From: Candidatus Anaerobiospirillum pullicola | GTDB taxonomy: Bacteria; Pseudomonadota; Gammaproteobacteria; Enterobacterales; Succinivibrionaceae | Assembly (NCBI GenBank): GCA_018884035.1 | Contig: JAHLFE010000116.1 | Span: forward strand, 1-39,485 | Length of the DNA: 39,485 bases | Reading direction: 5' to 3' | Shown here: positions 20,161 to 30,971 of the stretch, one piece after another | Position numbering within the stretch: position 1 is the stretch's first letter | Layout: the number at the start of each line of letters is the position of its first letter | Position numbers and translations under genes: made by a program | Notes under the pieces: model-generated | The model's database searches: none | What the model saw: only the letters and a program-made list of their open reading frames with translations | Told to the model about the DNA's origin: nothing

Positions 20161-20306
20161 CTACTGATGAAGTTCAAAAGTATTTACCGAGCCACACCGA
20201 TCAGCGATCTACTTTGAAGATCACTATTGGATGGCTTGTATTAGCGGTTTATCTTGATGACCTCAAGCGCCGCTTGGTGGTAAATACTTTTAAACTCCAT
20301 CACTAC
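20161..20306 (-). mobile_element. 146-bp MITE-like element, copy B
   Basis: This is the reverse complement of the element at 12123-12268, with the same length, the same terminal inverted repeats (AAAAGTATTTACC inside each end) and a few substitutions. It lies in the right arm of the array, so the two copies form an inverted pair 7.9 kb apart. Recombination between them could invert the central region. Confidence 0.75.
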
Positions 20307-21043
20307 GAATCAAAGTGAGGGTACCTGCTGACCTCACCCTTACAAGGCCTACCCAAGTAGGTGACCAAGCACGTACTCACCTCAAAGTACCACCCTACTA
20401 CAACCCAGTGCCCAGCCTCATATGGCGTCTTAGTTACCCAAGGCTACCTTAGGACAAAGAGGCAGGATGATGAGCAGCAGTAACCAGCTATACACTCGGT
20501 GCCTATGACGAGTACCCCAGCCAAGTGCACAGGGCAGTGAGGATCGTGCTTCAATAATAGGGTACCACCTTACCCTATATGGTACCTACCACCTGCTCCA
20601 GAGGACAAGGTGCTGACCGTGGCTGTGGAAACACTATACCCCACCCTATCCCAGAGCAATAGGGTACCTTAAGTATGAGAGGCCTCACGATGGAGTATGC
20701 AGACAGAACACCACCTTACCTCCACTTATGCTTATGGCTGGTATCATGCCAAGCTACATTTGTAGTGAATAACGTACCCCGTCTTCAGGAGCCGCCTAAC
20801 CCTATAGGTTACTGGAACCATGTACATCATGACGTGGTGTCACCTTACCGTACTCCCATGATTAGGTATGATCCGTACCCTTGCTGATCGAGGTGCCTAA
20901 CCCTATGCCCTTTACGAGGCCCCCACCACAATGATGCCAAAGTACGTACTCACCTTAAGGTAAGTGTCTCTTCCACCAACATGCTCAAGACTACCTAAGA
21001 CCCGACCCTTAGAATCGAACTGAGCGTGATGATGCTCTTATAG

Positions 21044-21122
21044 CACCGCTTTGACGTTTGCTTTAGGATTTACTGCCAACAGCAAGATTTCAAGCACCAA
21101 AACGGCGATTGGCTTGTTTATG
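21044..21122 (-). repeat. Hairpin element R3 (inverted)
   Basis: The arms start with CACCGCTTTGACG (21044) and AAGCACCAAAACGGCG (21092-21107). Changes from R1 fall mostly on positions that still pair as G-U on the minus strand. Confidence 0.7.
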
Positions 21123-21667
21123 CTGTTTTAACACGTGGTAAGGGTTACTGGTAGACAATAGTACGAGGACTATCGCAGCAGCGAAGCGCTTATTTATGAG
21201 GTTTTTTGCAAAAGATACTGGATTAAGCTGAACAAGGCATCTTGACCATGCGCTTTATCGGTTACCCTAATCAAGGAGGTAATTCAGGGATGAAAGCTAC
21301 CCCTGCTCATTAATAATGATGATGTACTACCACCCCATTGTAGTATCGAGTTGCTGACTTGTTCCAGATTCACAGCACCTTAAAGTATCTCGATGCTATG
21401 GGGGCCTAACCTTAGGCTACCTACCATACTGTGCCACTACGCGGTGCCGGTTCGAGACTACATCCCAGTCAGCTTGTTATGCCCCCAAGTTGCGGTGCCT
21501 CCATGCCTTCGCACCTATGCTGACTGAAGGCATAGCATGTTGAGTACTCCGCCTCTAAACAGCCACCCTACAGTATGGAGCCAAACTCAGCACGTACCTA
21601 AGATAGCGTCCCCTCATAGGAGCACACCACCAGCTCCCAGCCATGATGATCTGACCAAAGTTTTTCA

Positions 21668-21871
21668 GTATATTAACAATATCGATAAACTAAAACTGCT
21701 AACATAAAGCCGGTAAAATCAGGATTCTTGTAGGCAAAAGTAAGCTTATGCTAACCACATCAGGTACCCATAACACACCTAGCTGTCACCCTCTGTACGC
21801 ACCTAACCACGCTATCCTAGCGCCTCCCGCTGTAAGTTGATAAAGTAAGCCTGTATATTAACAATATTGAT
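21668..21871. repeat. Pair of AT-rich direct repeats
   Basis: GTATATTAACAATATCGAT at 21668-21686 recurs with one change at 21853-21871. The second copy directly follows GATAAAGTAAGCC, a variant of the array motif, so this may be the outer edge of the right arm. Confidence 0.5.
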
Positions 21872-23698
21872 TGTATAAACCTACCCTTTGGGCGTTGCGG
21901 CTGTGCCAGCAAGGGCAACAATGGCGAATACGAGCTAAGACCGCTCTTTTGTGGGCTAAAACCGCAACTCTCCTAAGACTTGAAGGCAAGTCTGCCATTT
22001 CTTGGCGGCACGTGCGTGTGGCTCTTAGGCGTAGCTAAGCTTGATGAAGCAAGACACTGTGACTAACGCCAGTGCCTGCAAACGACCACTGAAGAGTTGC
22101 CCTTAGCAGCGCCCGCCCCAGTACTTGGTGCTGTTAGGCCTATAGAGCATCATAGGGCTCTCTATCGGTGCCCTACTCTGCTACGCTATGAGCCGTCGTA
22201 AGACGTCTCCACATATCGCCCTATCCTATGGGGTGCCTCTCTAATCCATACCTTTTAGAGCTCCATGGTAACGCTCTGAAAGCATGCCTCCGACTTTAAG
22301 GGGAAGGGATAAAAGCCGCTTACGGTGCGCACTGATAAAGCTCCTATGCTCCATTGAGGGAGCTATATGAGTCATCAGGAGCTGAACGGATCCTGGCAAC
22401 TCGCAGGCTGTGAATACTGTCTGCTCTAAGGTGTCCTCAAATTATTTTGGTAGCCGTGGCTATCAGCTTGAAGGCTATTAATCCATCTGCGGCAGCAAGA
22501 TCCGTGATGGAAGCTTGCTCCAACGCATGTTTTGCCAAATGGCTGGCTGTATAAGCCACATCTTGCCAGGATCCGTTCAGCCCCGTAATGACCCTATACC
22601 CTCTTACGCAGGGCTTAGCTAAAGGTAAGTGCCCTATAGCAGCGCCCGCCCCTGTCACCAGTCAGTTGAGCACGTACAGCCTCATACCGAGCTTTACCAA
22701 CACTTCATAAGATTCTGACTTTATGCCCATCCTATAGGTGGAGCCTGTCTCTGTGGTAGCTTCTTCTCTTTGGAGAGTACCTCATAACCTTGAGGCAGTA
22801 AGCAGTAGGCGGGTAAGGGACGGGCGCTGTTAACCATACTCCGCGAGACCACCCAGCCTCATAACGCAGTAGCTGGCGTCTGTATGCATCATCTATAGCA
22901 GCAGTGCTGCATAAGCTTGAGAGGATGGGCAGCATATTGGTAAACAGCATTGCCTTCATCACCTGCTTATAGCGGGCATACTCTCTTTGGTTGCTTGCTT
23001 ACCGTGGCAAAGGTGATGGTTTATCCCTATCCCCTATCCTTGAGCCCATGATGCTTCCCTATGTATGCGGCGCTATATACTCTACACTGCAATTTGTGGC
23101 GCTCATTAGCCAATATGGCGTATAACGCTCCAAAACACCGCTTTAGAGTGCTGCTTGGCTGTCCCTTTAAGCTTAGCGCGGCCAAGACCTTCTCCTAAGC
23201 AGCTGACTCCCAAGATCCCCTACCTGCAGGACAGCACTTATCATGGGGCGGGCGCTGTAAGAGCACCTAAATACTGCTCTACCCTGTAAGCAGCATCTCT
23301 GACCAGCATCGATGGTGCAGCTGCAGCCTGCTCAAACGCATGCTGTGAAGCAATAGCGTCTGTGACCTATCACAAGGGTTGCTGCTAATGGTAAGGTGCT
23401 CATAACAGCGCCCGCCCACACCAAGGACAAGGGGGCTGTGAAATCACGTAGAGCTCTCCACAATACAGCGTGATTCATGGACTTTTGCTCCCTACCTATA
23501 GGTGGCGTCATCCAAGGTGCCTCAAGCTCCCAACCATTTAGCCTCAAGCCCGCTTAAAGTTGCGTTTAGCAAGATACTGTTGCCTTGCCTGTAGCGGTAT
23601 GCAGAAAACAGCTCTTGCTCATGGGCTCATGGGGCGGGCGCTGTACACGACCTTTTGCGAGCCAGATATGGATACCCATATTTAGTGCTGTGATGGCA

Positions 23699-23797
23699 CT
23701 TGTGCATGCGGTGCAATCAGTGTAGACTCAAAAACACAGCGGCTCAGCCTACATGCTGTAGGGGCTTGTGCATGTGGGGCAATCAGAGTAGACTCAA
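23699..23797. repeat. 33-bp direct repeat with a 66-bp period
   Basis: CTTGTGCATGCGGTGCAATC begins the first copy (23699-23731). The second (23765-23797) differs at three positions. Confidence 0.6.
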
Positions 23798-24084
23798 CAG
23801 CAACCACAGCAGCTGCCTGACATACCGTATTCCCTATACCACTATGAGCAAAGGTAGCTACGAGCAGTGCGGTTCTAGCTCATCATCATCAACACGGTCT
23901 GGGCACCATCTGCTTAAGCTCCCTCCTGTAGTGGCAACACCAATAACGTACTAACGGCTTTCTCCCCCTGAGCCCAGTTACTCTTGGCTGTACCCACCAT
24001 CGGTACACCCTACACCTACAGCGGTAAGCAAACCACAGCTGCTGATTAACCATTAAAAGCGACCAACACCGCAACACACTTACC

Positions 24085-26123
<2,039 letters not shown>

Positions 26124-26133
<10 letters not shown>

Positions 26134-26996
26134 TTGGTTCTAAGCCTGCTGATGGTGGCAATCTCATCATCGCCCCTGACGAGCACGACCGCATTATAGA
26201 TGCCTATCCTGAGGCCGAGGCCTTTTTTAAGCGCTTTAAAGGCAGCGAAGAAATCATTAATGGCACTTACCGTTGGTGTCTCTTCCTCAAAGAGGAAGAT
26301 CGCGCGCAATGGGAGCAAATTCCGCCTATCGTGCAACACGTCGATGCCTGCAGAGCCTATCGTGAGCAAGCTCCAAAAACTGGTGATGCCTATAAGCTTC
26401 GAGATAAACCGTGGTCATTTCGAGAGCAGATTAACCCTGAATCGGCGCTTGTCATCCCCGCTGTTAGTTCTGACCGTCGTCCTTACATACCTATAGCCTT
26501 TGTTGACAATAGCACCATTGTCAGCAACAGCGCATTTCTCATCCCTAACGCCACCCACTACCAATTTGGCATTCTCACCTCTCGCATCCATATGTGCTGG
26601 ATGCGCTTAACCTCTGGCTATCTTGGAACAAGCTTCAGATATTCCCGCGACCTCACTTACAACACCTTTGTCTGGCCACCAAGCACCTCCGAGCAACAAG
26701 CCAAAATCACTGACCTCGCCGAAAAAATCCTGCTCAAGCGTAAGTCCTACATGAATAAGACCCTTGCCGAGCTCTACAACCCAGAGACCATGCCAGACGA
26801 CCTGAAGCAAGCCCACGAAGATTTGGACTTAGTCGTAGAACGCCTCTACCGTCCCGAGCCATTTGCTGACGATGATGAGCGCACGACCTTTATGCTGCAG
26901 CTCTACGCCGAGGCCGTCAAAAGAGCAGAGCAAGCGCAGCAGGCTAAAAAGAAGCCTGCACGTGCCAGCAAAGCACGCTCGATCAAGGCCAAGTAG
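26124..26996 (+). CDS. Target-recognition and C-terminal part of the same MmeI-like enzyme, out of frame
   Basis: Read in its own frame from the end of the tract, the sequence continues NLLIGSKPADGGNL, the family's typical link into the target-recognition domain. It then proceeds without a stop for about 290 residues. Motifs shared with the orphan cassette at 27450 include YREQAPKT, SRDLTYNTFVWP and AELYNPETMPDDLKQAHEDLD. It ends in a Lys/Ala-rich tail. As sequenced it can be translated only after a frame change in the CCTG tract, or weakly from an internal GTG at 26331. Without this part the enzyme should not recognise its DNA target. Confidence 0.85.
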
Positions 26997-27449
26997 CACG
27001 TACCAACGCAATGCCCTCTATAACGGTTCCCCTTAGAGTGCAATGGCGTCCCCAAACTCTACCTTGCCAATTACTAGTACAGCGTTCTCTAAGTGCGCGC
27101 AAAACGACACGATCCATTAAAAGCCGATAAATCAGGGATTTATCGTGGAGGCTGTGCGTTAGTGACCGCTTGGTGTCCTTTAACAAACAAGGGCTTTATG
27201 GTGATTGTTTAATACACGTACTTAGCGAACGCTGTACTAGTTCATCTAAAAGAGCCGTAATGAGGGCGTTTGGCGCTACCTCCTCTACGTAGTGTGGTGC
27301 TCACCCCACCACAGATGAGCGCTCTAGAAACACGCTCTTTGTTCCAGTACACCCATTTTTCACTTTTACCTCAGGACGTGGCTCTACACCACTGCAAGGA
27401 TGCAATGAGCGGCTGCCGAGCTCACGCCTTTTTTCAAGGAACCCTCTGT
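26997..27449. other. Spacer between the methyltransferase and the orphan cassette
   Basis: No gene is supported, although the cassette's frame is open upstream to 27270. A perfect hairpin CGATAAATC-AGG-GATTTATCG lies at 27125-27145. It has no T-tract and may be a binding site. Its arm resembles the GATAAATAAG motif of the array. Confidence 0.45.
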
Positions 27450-28346
27450 ATGACCACTGACCATAAAGAGCCAGTCAGCAGTACTGCCGGTAAAAGCAAT
27501 ACCGGCGTAGCAGCTCATGCCCAGCCTTTGTCCGCGCCTCTGCACTTAGTACAAGGCAATACGCCTGCAGATGGCGGCAACCTCTTCCTTGACCCTGACG
27601 AGTACGATCGCCTTGTATCTGCATATCCCGCAGCTGAGGCGTTTTGCAAGCGTTTTGTGGGCAGCGCTGAGCTCCTAAATAGCACCTATCGTAGGTGCCT
27701 CTTCTTAGGCGCCGAGACTAAGGCGCAATGGGAGCAAATCCCTCCTCTCATGCAACATGTAGCGGCATGCAAGTCATATCGGGAGCAAGCGCCAAAAACC
27801 AGTGCAGCCTATAAGCTCCGTGAGCAGCCGTGGGCGTTTCAGGAGCCCGTTACTCTTGCTCCCGCGCTGGTGATCCCAAGAATGATCTCCGCGCACCGTA
27901 CATACGTGCCTATGGCCTTTGTCGATGACAACACAGTGGTAGGAGACAGCGCTTTTCTTCTGCCACATGCCAGCCACTACCACTTTGGCATTATTTCCTC
28001 CCACCTGCACCTGTGCTGGCTGCACGCAACTGCAAGCAAGCTCAAGAACGATTACCGCTACTTACGTGACCTCACCTACAACACCTTTATCTGGCCACAA
28101 GCCACGCCTGAGCAGCAAGCGGCTATCACCACCTTGGCTGAGGATATCTTGCTCAAGCGCAAGTTCTATTTGACACAGACTTTGGCCGAGCTCTACGCAC
28201 CTGAGACCATGCCTAAAGACCTCAAGCAGGCACATGAGGCTTTGGACTTAGCAGTAGAGCAACTCTATCGGCCTGAGCCTTTTGCTGACGATGCGGAGCG
28301 CACGCGGTTTTTGGTGCAGCTCTACGCAAATGCAAAAGCAGATTAG
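27450..28346 (+). CDS. Orphan target-recognition/C-terminal cassette of an MmeI-like methyltransferase
   Basis: These 298 residues contain no methyltransferase motif. They match the C-terminal third of the preceding enzyme at about 60% identity: TPADGGNL, YREQAPKT, AFVDDNTVV, RDLTYNTFIWP, AELYAPETMPKDLKQAHEALDLAVEQLYRPEPFADD. Homology starts exactly where the CCTG tract divides the upstream gene, a short way after the chosen start. That ATG has AAGGA ten bases upstream. An in-frame ATG at 27270 is possible but adds about 60 residues without homology. It may be a silent recognition cassette for recombination into the upstream gene, a separate specificity subunit, or the remnant of a tandem duplicate. 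A GACGTGGTGCT hairpin and the helicase gene follow. Confidence 0.8.
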   Translation: MTTDHKEPVSSTAGKSNTGVAAHAQPLSAPLHLVQGNTPADGGNLFLDPDEYDRLVSAYPAAEAFCKRFVGSAELLNSTYRRCLFLGAETKAQWEQIPPLMQHVAACKSYREQAPKTSAAYKLREQPWAFQEPVTLAPALVIPRMISAHRTYVPMAFVDDNTVVGDSAFLLPHASHYHFGIISSHLHLCWLHATASKLKNDYRYLRDLTYNTFIWPQATPEQQAAITTLAEDILLKRKFYLTQTLAELYAPETMPKDLKQAHEALDLAVEQLYRPEPFADDAERTRFLVQLYANAKAD

Positions 28347-28383
28347 CTGCTAGCACTTCCCTACTCCCCTCTTGTTTACCCAT

Positions 28384-28432
28384 GACGTGGTGCTCTTAAC
28401 TACTGCTGCAATGAGCTTGTTAGCACCACGTC
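28384..28432 (+). promoter_or_regulatory. Hairpin in front of the helicase gene
   Basis: GACGTGGTGCT (28384-28394) and AGCACCACGTC (28422-28432) form a perfect 11-bp stem with a 27-base loop. Only CCTTTGG follows, so it is at best a weak terminator. It could attenuate or stabilise the message before the helicase start at 28455. Confidence 0.5.
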
Positions 28433-28454
28433 CTTTGGCTAAGGAGACTTTTGC

Positions 28455-30704
28455 ATGATCACTGCACGTGAAGATGTGCTCAACTTCCGATTCGATCACA
28501 GCGATACCAGCAACAATAACAGCATGGGCATGCGCGAGTTGCAATCACGTGTCTATGAAAAACGTAACGCCCAATACCTCCTTATTAAGGCCCCTCCTGC
28601 CAGCGGTAAATCCCGTGCCCTCATGTACGTAGCCTTAGATAAGGTGTATCACCAAGGCTGCACTAAGGTCATCATTGCTGTCCCGCAAATGTCCATTGGT
28701 AACAGCTTCAGTAGCACTGACCTTACTTCTGCAGGCTTTTGGTGTGACTGGGAAATCGACCCTAAATACAACCTGTGCGACACAAGCGTTACTGATCAGC
28801 AAAAGGTTAAAACCGTCAACAAGTTTATCGCTGATCCTGAGGCACACTTTTTACTCTGCACCCACCCAACCCTGATCTTCTTCTATGATCAGCTCAAGGA
28901 TAAGAGCGTGCTCAATCAGGCGCTGATTGCCGTAGATGAATTTCACCACGTCTCTGTTGATAGAGACAATCGCTTAGGCAGCGTGCTGCACTCCCTGATG
29001 AAAAACACCTCAGCTCACATTGTGGCTATGACCGGCTCGTATTTTCGTGGTGACAGTGTGCCAGTGCTGGAGCCTCAGGACGAAGAGCTCTTTGATAAGG
29101 TCACCTACACCTACTACGAGCAACTTAAAAGCTACAAGTACCTCAAGAGCTTAGGCCTCGATTACGCCTTTTATAGCGGCATCTGGACTGATGCGGTGCA
29201 CGATATCTTGGACACCACCAAGAAGACGATGATCTTTCTGCCCCACGTCACCTCACATGAGTCCACCGGCAAGTATGACGAAGTGGGCAAGCTCCGCGAT
29301 GTCATGGGTAAGGTCGTGGTCAATGATAAAGACAAAGGTATTTGCACTCTGCAAACACCTGATGGCCGTCTGCTTAAAGTAGCCGACCTTGTCGATGATC
29401 AAACTCCAGGCCTTCAGAAGCGTACTTTAGATTACTTGCGGCATGTTCGTGCGGACAAGGATGCCATTGATATCATCATCGCGCTGAATATGGCCAAAGA
29501 GGGCTTTGATTGGCCATGGTGTGAGCAAGTGCTGACTATTGGTTATCGCAAATCCTTAACAGAGGTCGTACAAATCATTGGCCGCACCACCCGTGATGCC
29601 CCAGGCAAGGAGCACGCGCAATACACCAATCTCATCGCCAAACCAGACGCGGAGCAATCAGACGTCGCTAATGCCGTCAATAGCCTGCTTAAAGCCATCT
29701 CCCTCTCATTGCTTATGGAGCAGGTCTTAGTCCCTAATGTGCACTTCCGTGTCCGCAGGGATAAGGATGACGAGCCACAATCACAGCCTCAGTCACAGCC
29801 TCATCCACAGGGCTCCAGTGAGGGCGATGAGGAATCGATGCAAGACCACCTCATCATTACCATCAATGATGATGAAAAGGCCCCTCTGAGCCCTGCGGTC
29901 AAGGCTATCTTAGAAGGCGGTGTCTCCAGCATCGTGGAGCAGCTTGTAAACTCTGAGCCAATCATGAGCGAGAGCATTTTTAGCGATGGCCAAGGGATCA
30001 ACGAGCTGCTCTGGAATAAGAGCATCCCGCAGGTTATAAGCAAGATGTTCGCGTCGCTCGACCTCTCCGATAGCGACATCGCTACCATTTCCTCGGCGGT
30101 CTTAGCCCAGCTTAACATCCCAGCCGTCTTAAAAAAGTTTATTGCAGAGACCAAGGAGCAGCAAGCTGCTGCGAAGGATGCTGGCACTGACGCCAATGCG
30201 GGTTCAGGTGGCAATGGTGGTAGCAGCGCTAACAGTGAGCAGCAGCACAGCAGTGATGACGCTGGCAGCAATTCTAAGCAGCGTCGTACCCACAATGAGG
30301 TAGTTATCGACAACAACGCTCTGCTCAAGTTCTCCGAGAAGTTTATTAACGTCGATGATCTGGACATCAATCTGATCTTAGCGATCAACCCTTTCCAAGA
30401 TGCTCACGACTTTATCTCCCGCAATCTCGACGCCGCGACTTTCCATGCCATCCAAGACCAAGTGCTTGCCAAGCGAGCCCAAGTCTCCGAAGAAGAGGCG
30501 TGCTTGCTGTGGCCTGCTCTGAACAAATTCATCGTCGAGCATAAGCGCGAGCCTAATCCTCACAGCGTCAATGACTTTGAAAAGCGCTTAGCTGAGGTCT
30601 ATGCCTATTTACGTCGCAAAAAGGAGCAACAGCTTAGAGCGCAAGCCGCGACCAGCTCCACCACCACCACCAACAACACTACTACCACCACGACTAAGGT
30701 CTAA
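28455..30704 (+). CDS. DExH-box SF2 helicase/translocase
   Basis: This 749-residue protein carries Walker A APPASGKS (K52), Walker B/motif II DEFH (161-164), MTGSYFRGD in the motif III region and motif VI IGRTTRD (about 375-381) in a second RecA-like lobe. After about residue 450 it becomes low-complexity: Gln/Pro repeats, then Gly/Asn/Ser-rich linkers and a Thr/Asn tail. A helical segment, KFIVEHKREPN...FEKRLAEVYAYLRRKKEQ, lies near 695-730. That segment resembles a helical segment near the N-terminus of the GIY-YIG protein downstream (VLDFVGRYQHLPEDQAAYKDF), suggesting a shared interaction domain. AAGGAGAC precedes the ATG. By context it is the motor of a DNA-modification or defence system with the MmeI-like methyltransferase. 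The ATPase call is firm, the partnership inferred. Confidence 0.85.
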   Translation: MITAREDVLNFRFDHSDTSNNNSMGMRELQSRVYEKRNAQYLLIKAPPASGKSRALMYVALDKVYHQGCTKVIIAVPQMSIGNSFSSTDLTSAGFWCDWEIDPKYNLCDTSVTDQQKVKTVNKFIADPEAHFLLCTHPTLIFFYDQLKDKSVLNQALIAVDEFHHVSVDRDNRLGSVLHSLMKNTSAHIVAMTGSYFRGDSVPVLEPQDEELFDKVTYTYYEQLKSYKYLKSLGLDYAFYSGIWTDAVHDILDTTKKTMIFLPHVTSHESTGKYDEVGKLRDVMGKVVVNDKDKGICTLQTPDGRLLKVADLVDDQTPGLQKRTLDYLRHVRADKDAIDIIIALNMAKEGFDWPWCEQVLTIGYRKSLTEVVQIIGRTTRDAPGKEHAQYTNLIAKPDAEQSDVANAVNSLLKAISLSLLMEQVLVPNVHFRVRRDKDDEPQSQPQSQPHPQGSSEGDEESMQDHLIITINDDEKAPLSPAVKAILEGGVSSIVEQLVNSEPIMSESIFSDGQGINELLWNKSIPQVISKMFASLDLSDSDIATISSAVLAQLNIPAVLKKFIAETKEQQAAAKDAGTDANAGSGGNGGSSANSEQQHSSDDAGSNSKQRRTHNEVVIDNNALLKFSEKFINVDDLDINLILAINPFQDAHDFISRNLDAATFHAIQDQVLAKRAQVSEEEACLLWPALNKFIVEHKREPNPHSVNDFEKRLAEVYAYLRRKKEQQLRAQAATSSTTTTNNTTTTTTKV

Positions 30705-30971
30705 CCTCAGGATGACCACGTTGCAACTGCCAGAACGACTCACGGACACAGCTAAGGGGCGGGCGCTGTAAGAGCGTAAATGCCTGTCCCACAAGGAGAG
30801 CTCTCCTGTGATCCCTAAGAGAGCAGGATAGTGAGAGCAGTTAACCAGCCCAAAAGCCGCTGTAGATGGTGGTTTACTCCCAAGTGACACGCGACTGTTG
30901 AGGTCGAACCTAAGTCACATTCACTTTGTGGCTGCTGACATAGCAACGCATACGCTAAGGTAACAAAAGAC
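30705..30971. other. Spacer before the GIY-YIG gene
   Basis: It contains a perfect dispersed GC-rich motif at 30756-30768. No gene or terminator is evident. Confidence 0.45.

Larger units (their letters stand above)
17641..21210. repeat. Right arm of the repeat array, motifs inverted
   Basis: The motif now appears as GCTTATTTATC or GCTTATTTATG on the plus strand at 17664, 17918, 18123, 18209, 19661 (one mismatch), 19747, 21112 (one mismatch) and 21188. Hairpins accompany those at 18123, 19661 and 21112. The innermost pair (17664, 17918) lacks a hairpin, mirroring the left arm. These two are each followed by the perfect palindrome GCTTATATAAGC (about 17690 and 17944). Hairpin units repeat about every 1.5 kb. 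The block near 18530-18720 recurs near 19230-19420. GGTACC occurs about 15 times between 18.4 and 20.7 kb. The dyad GGACGAGGC (18353-18361) / GCCTCGTCC (18439-18447) is also present. No credible gene is seen. Confidence 0.82.
21211..24084. other. Gene-free region before the MmeI-like locus
   Basis: No gene is supported. It holds six copies of the dispersed GC-rich motif (22107, 22640, 22817, 23245, 23406, 23631), the densest cluster in the window. Two similar passages containing TGCTCMAACGCATG lie at about 22507 and 23331, upstream of two of the minus-strand motif copies. A direct repeat (21668, 21853) and a short duplication (23699, 23765) are listed separately. Confidence 0.55.

Noticed and set aside
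12657-21210. Small proteins of 60-98 codons in the repeat arms
   Set aside because: They overlap the repeats, change between units, lack ribosome binding sites and show no family resemblance.
23881-23900. tRNA or other known RNA gene in the gene-free regions
   Set aside because: No cloverleaf, rRNA-like or tmRNA-like segment could be recognised in any of the gene-free stretches.
26331-26996. Independent gene starting at the GTG at 26331
   Set aside because: Its frame continues upstream to the CCTG tract with conserved family sequence, so it is the 3' part of the methyltransferase gene.
27125-27145. Transcription terminator after the methyltransferase
   Set aside because: The stem is perfect but AT-rich and followed by GTGGAGG, with no T-tract.
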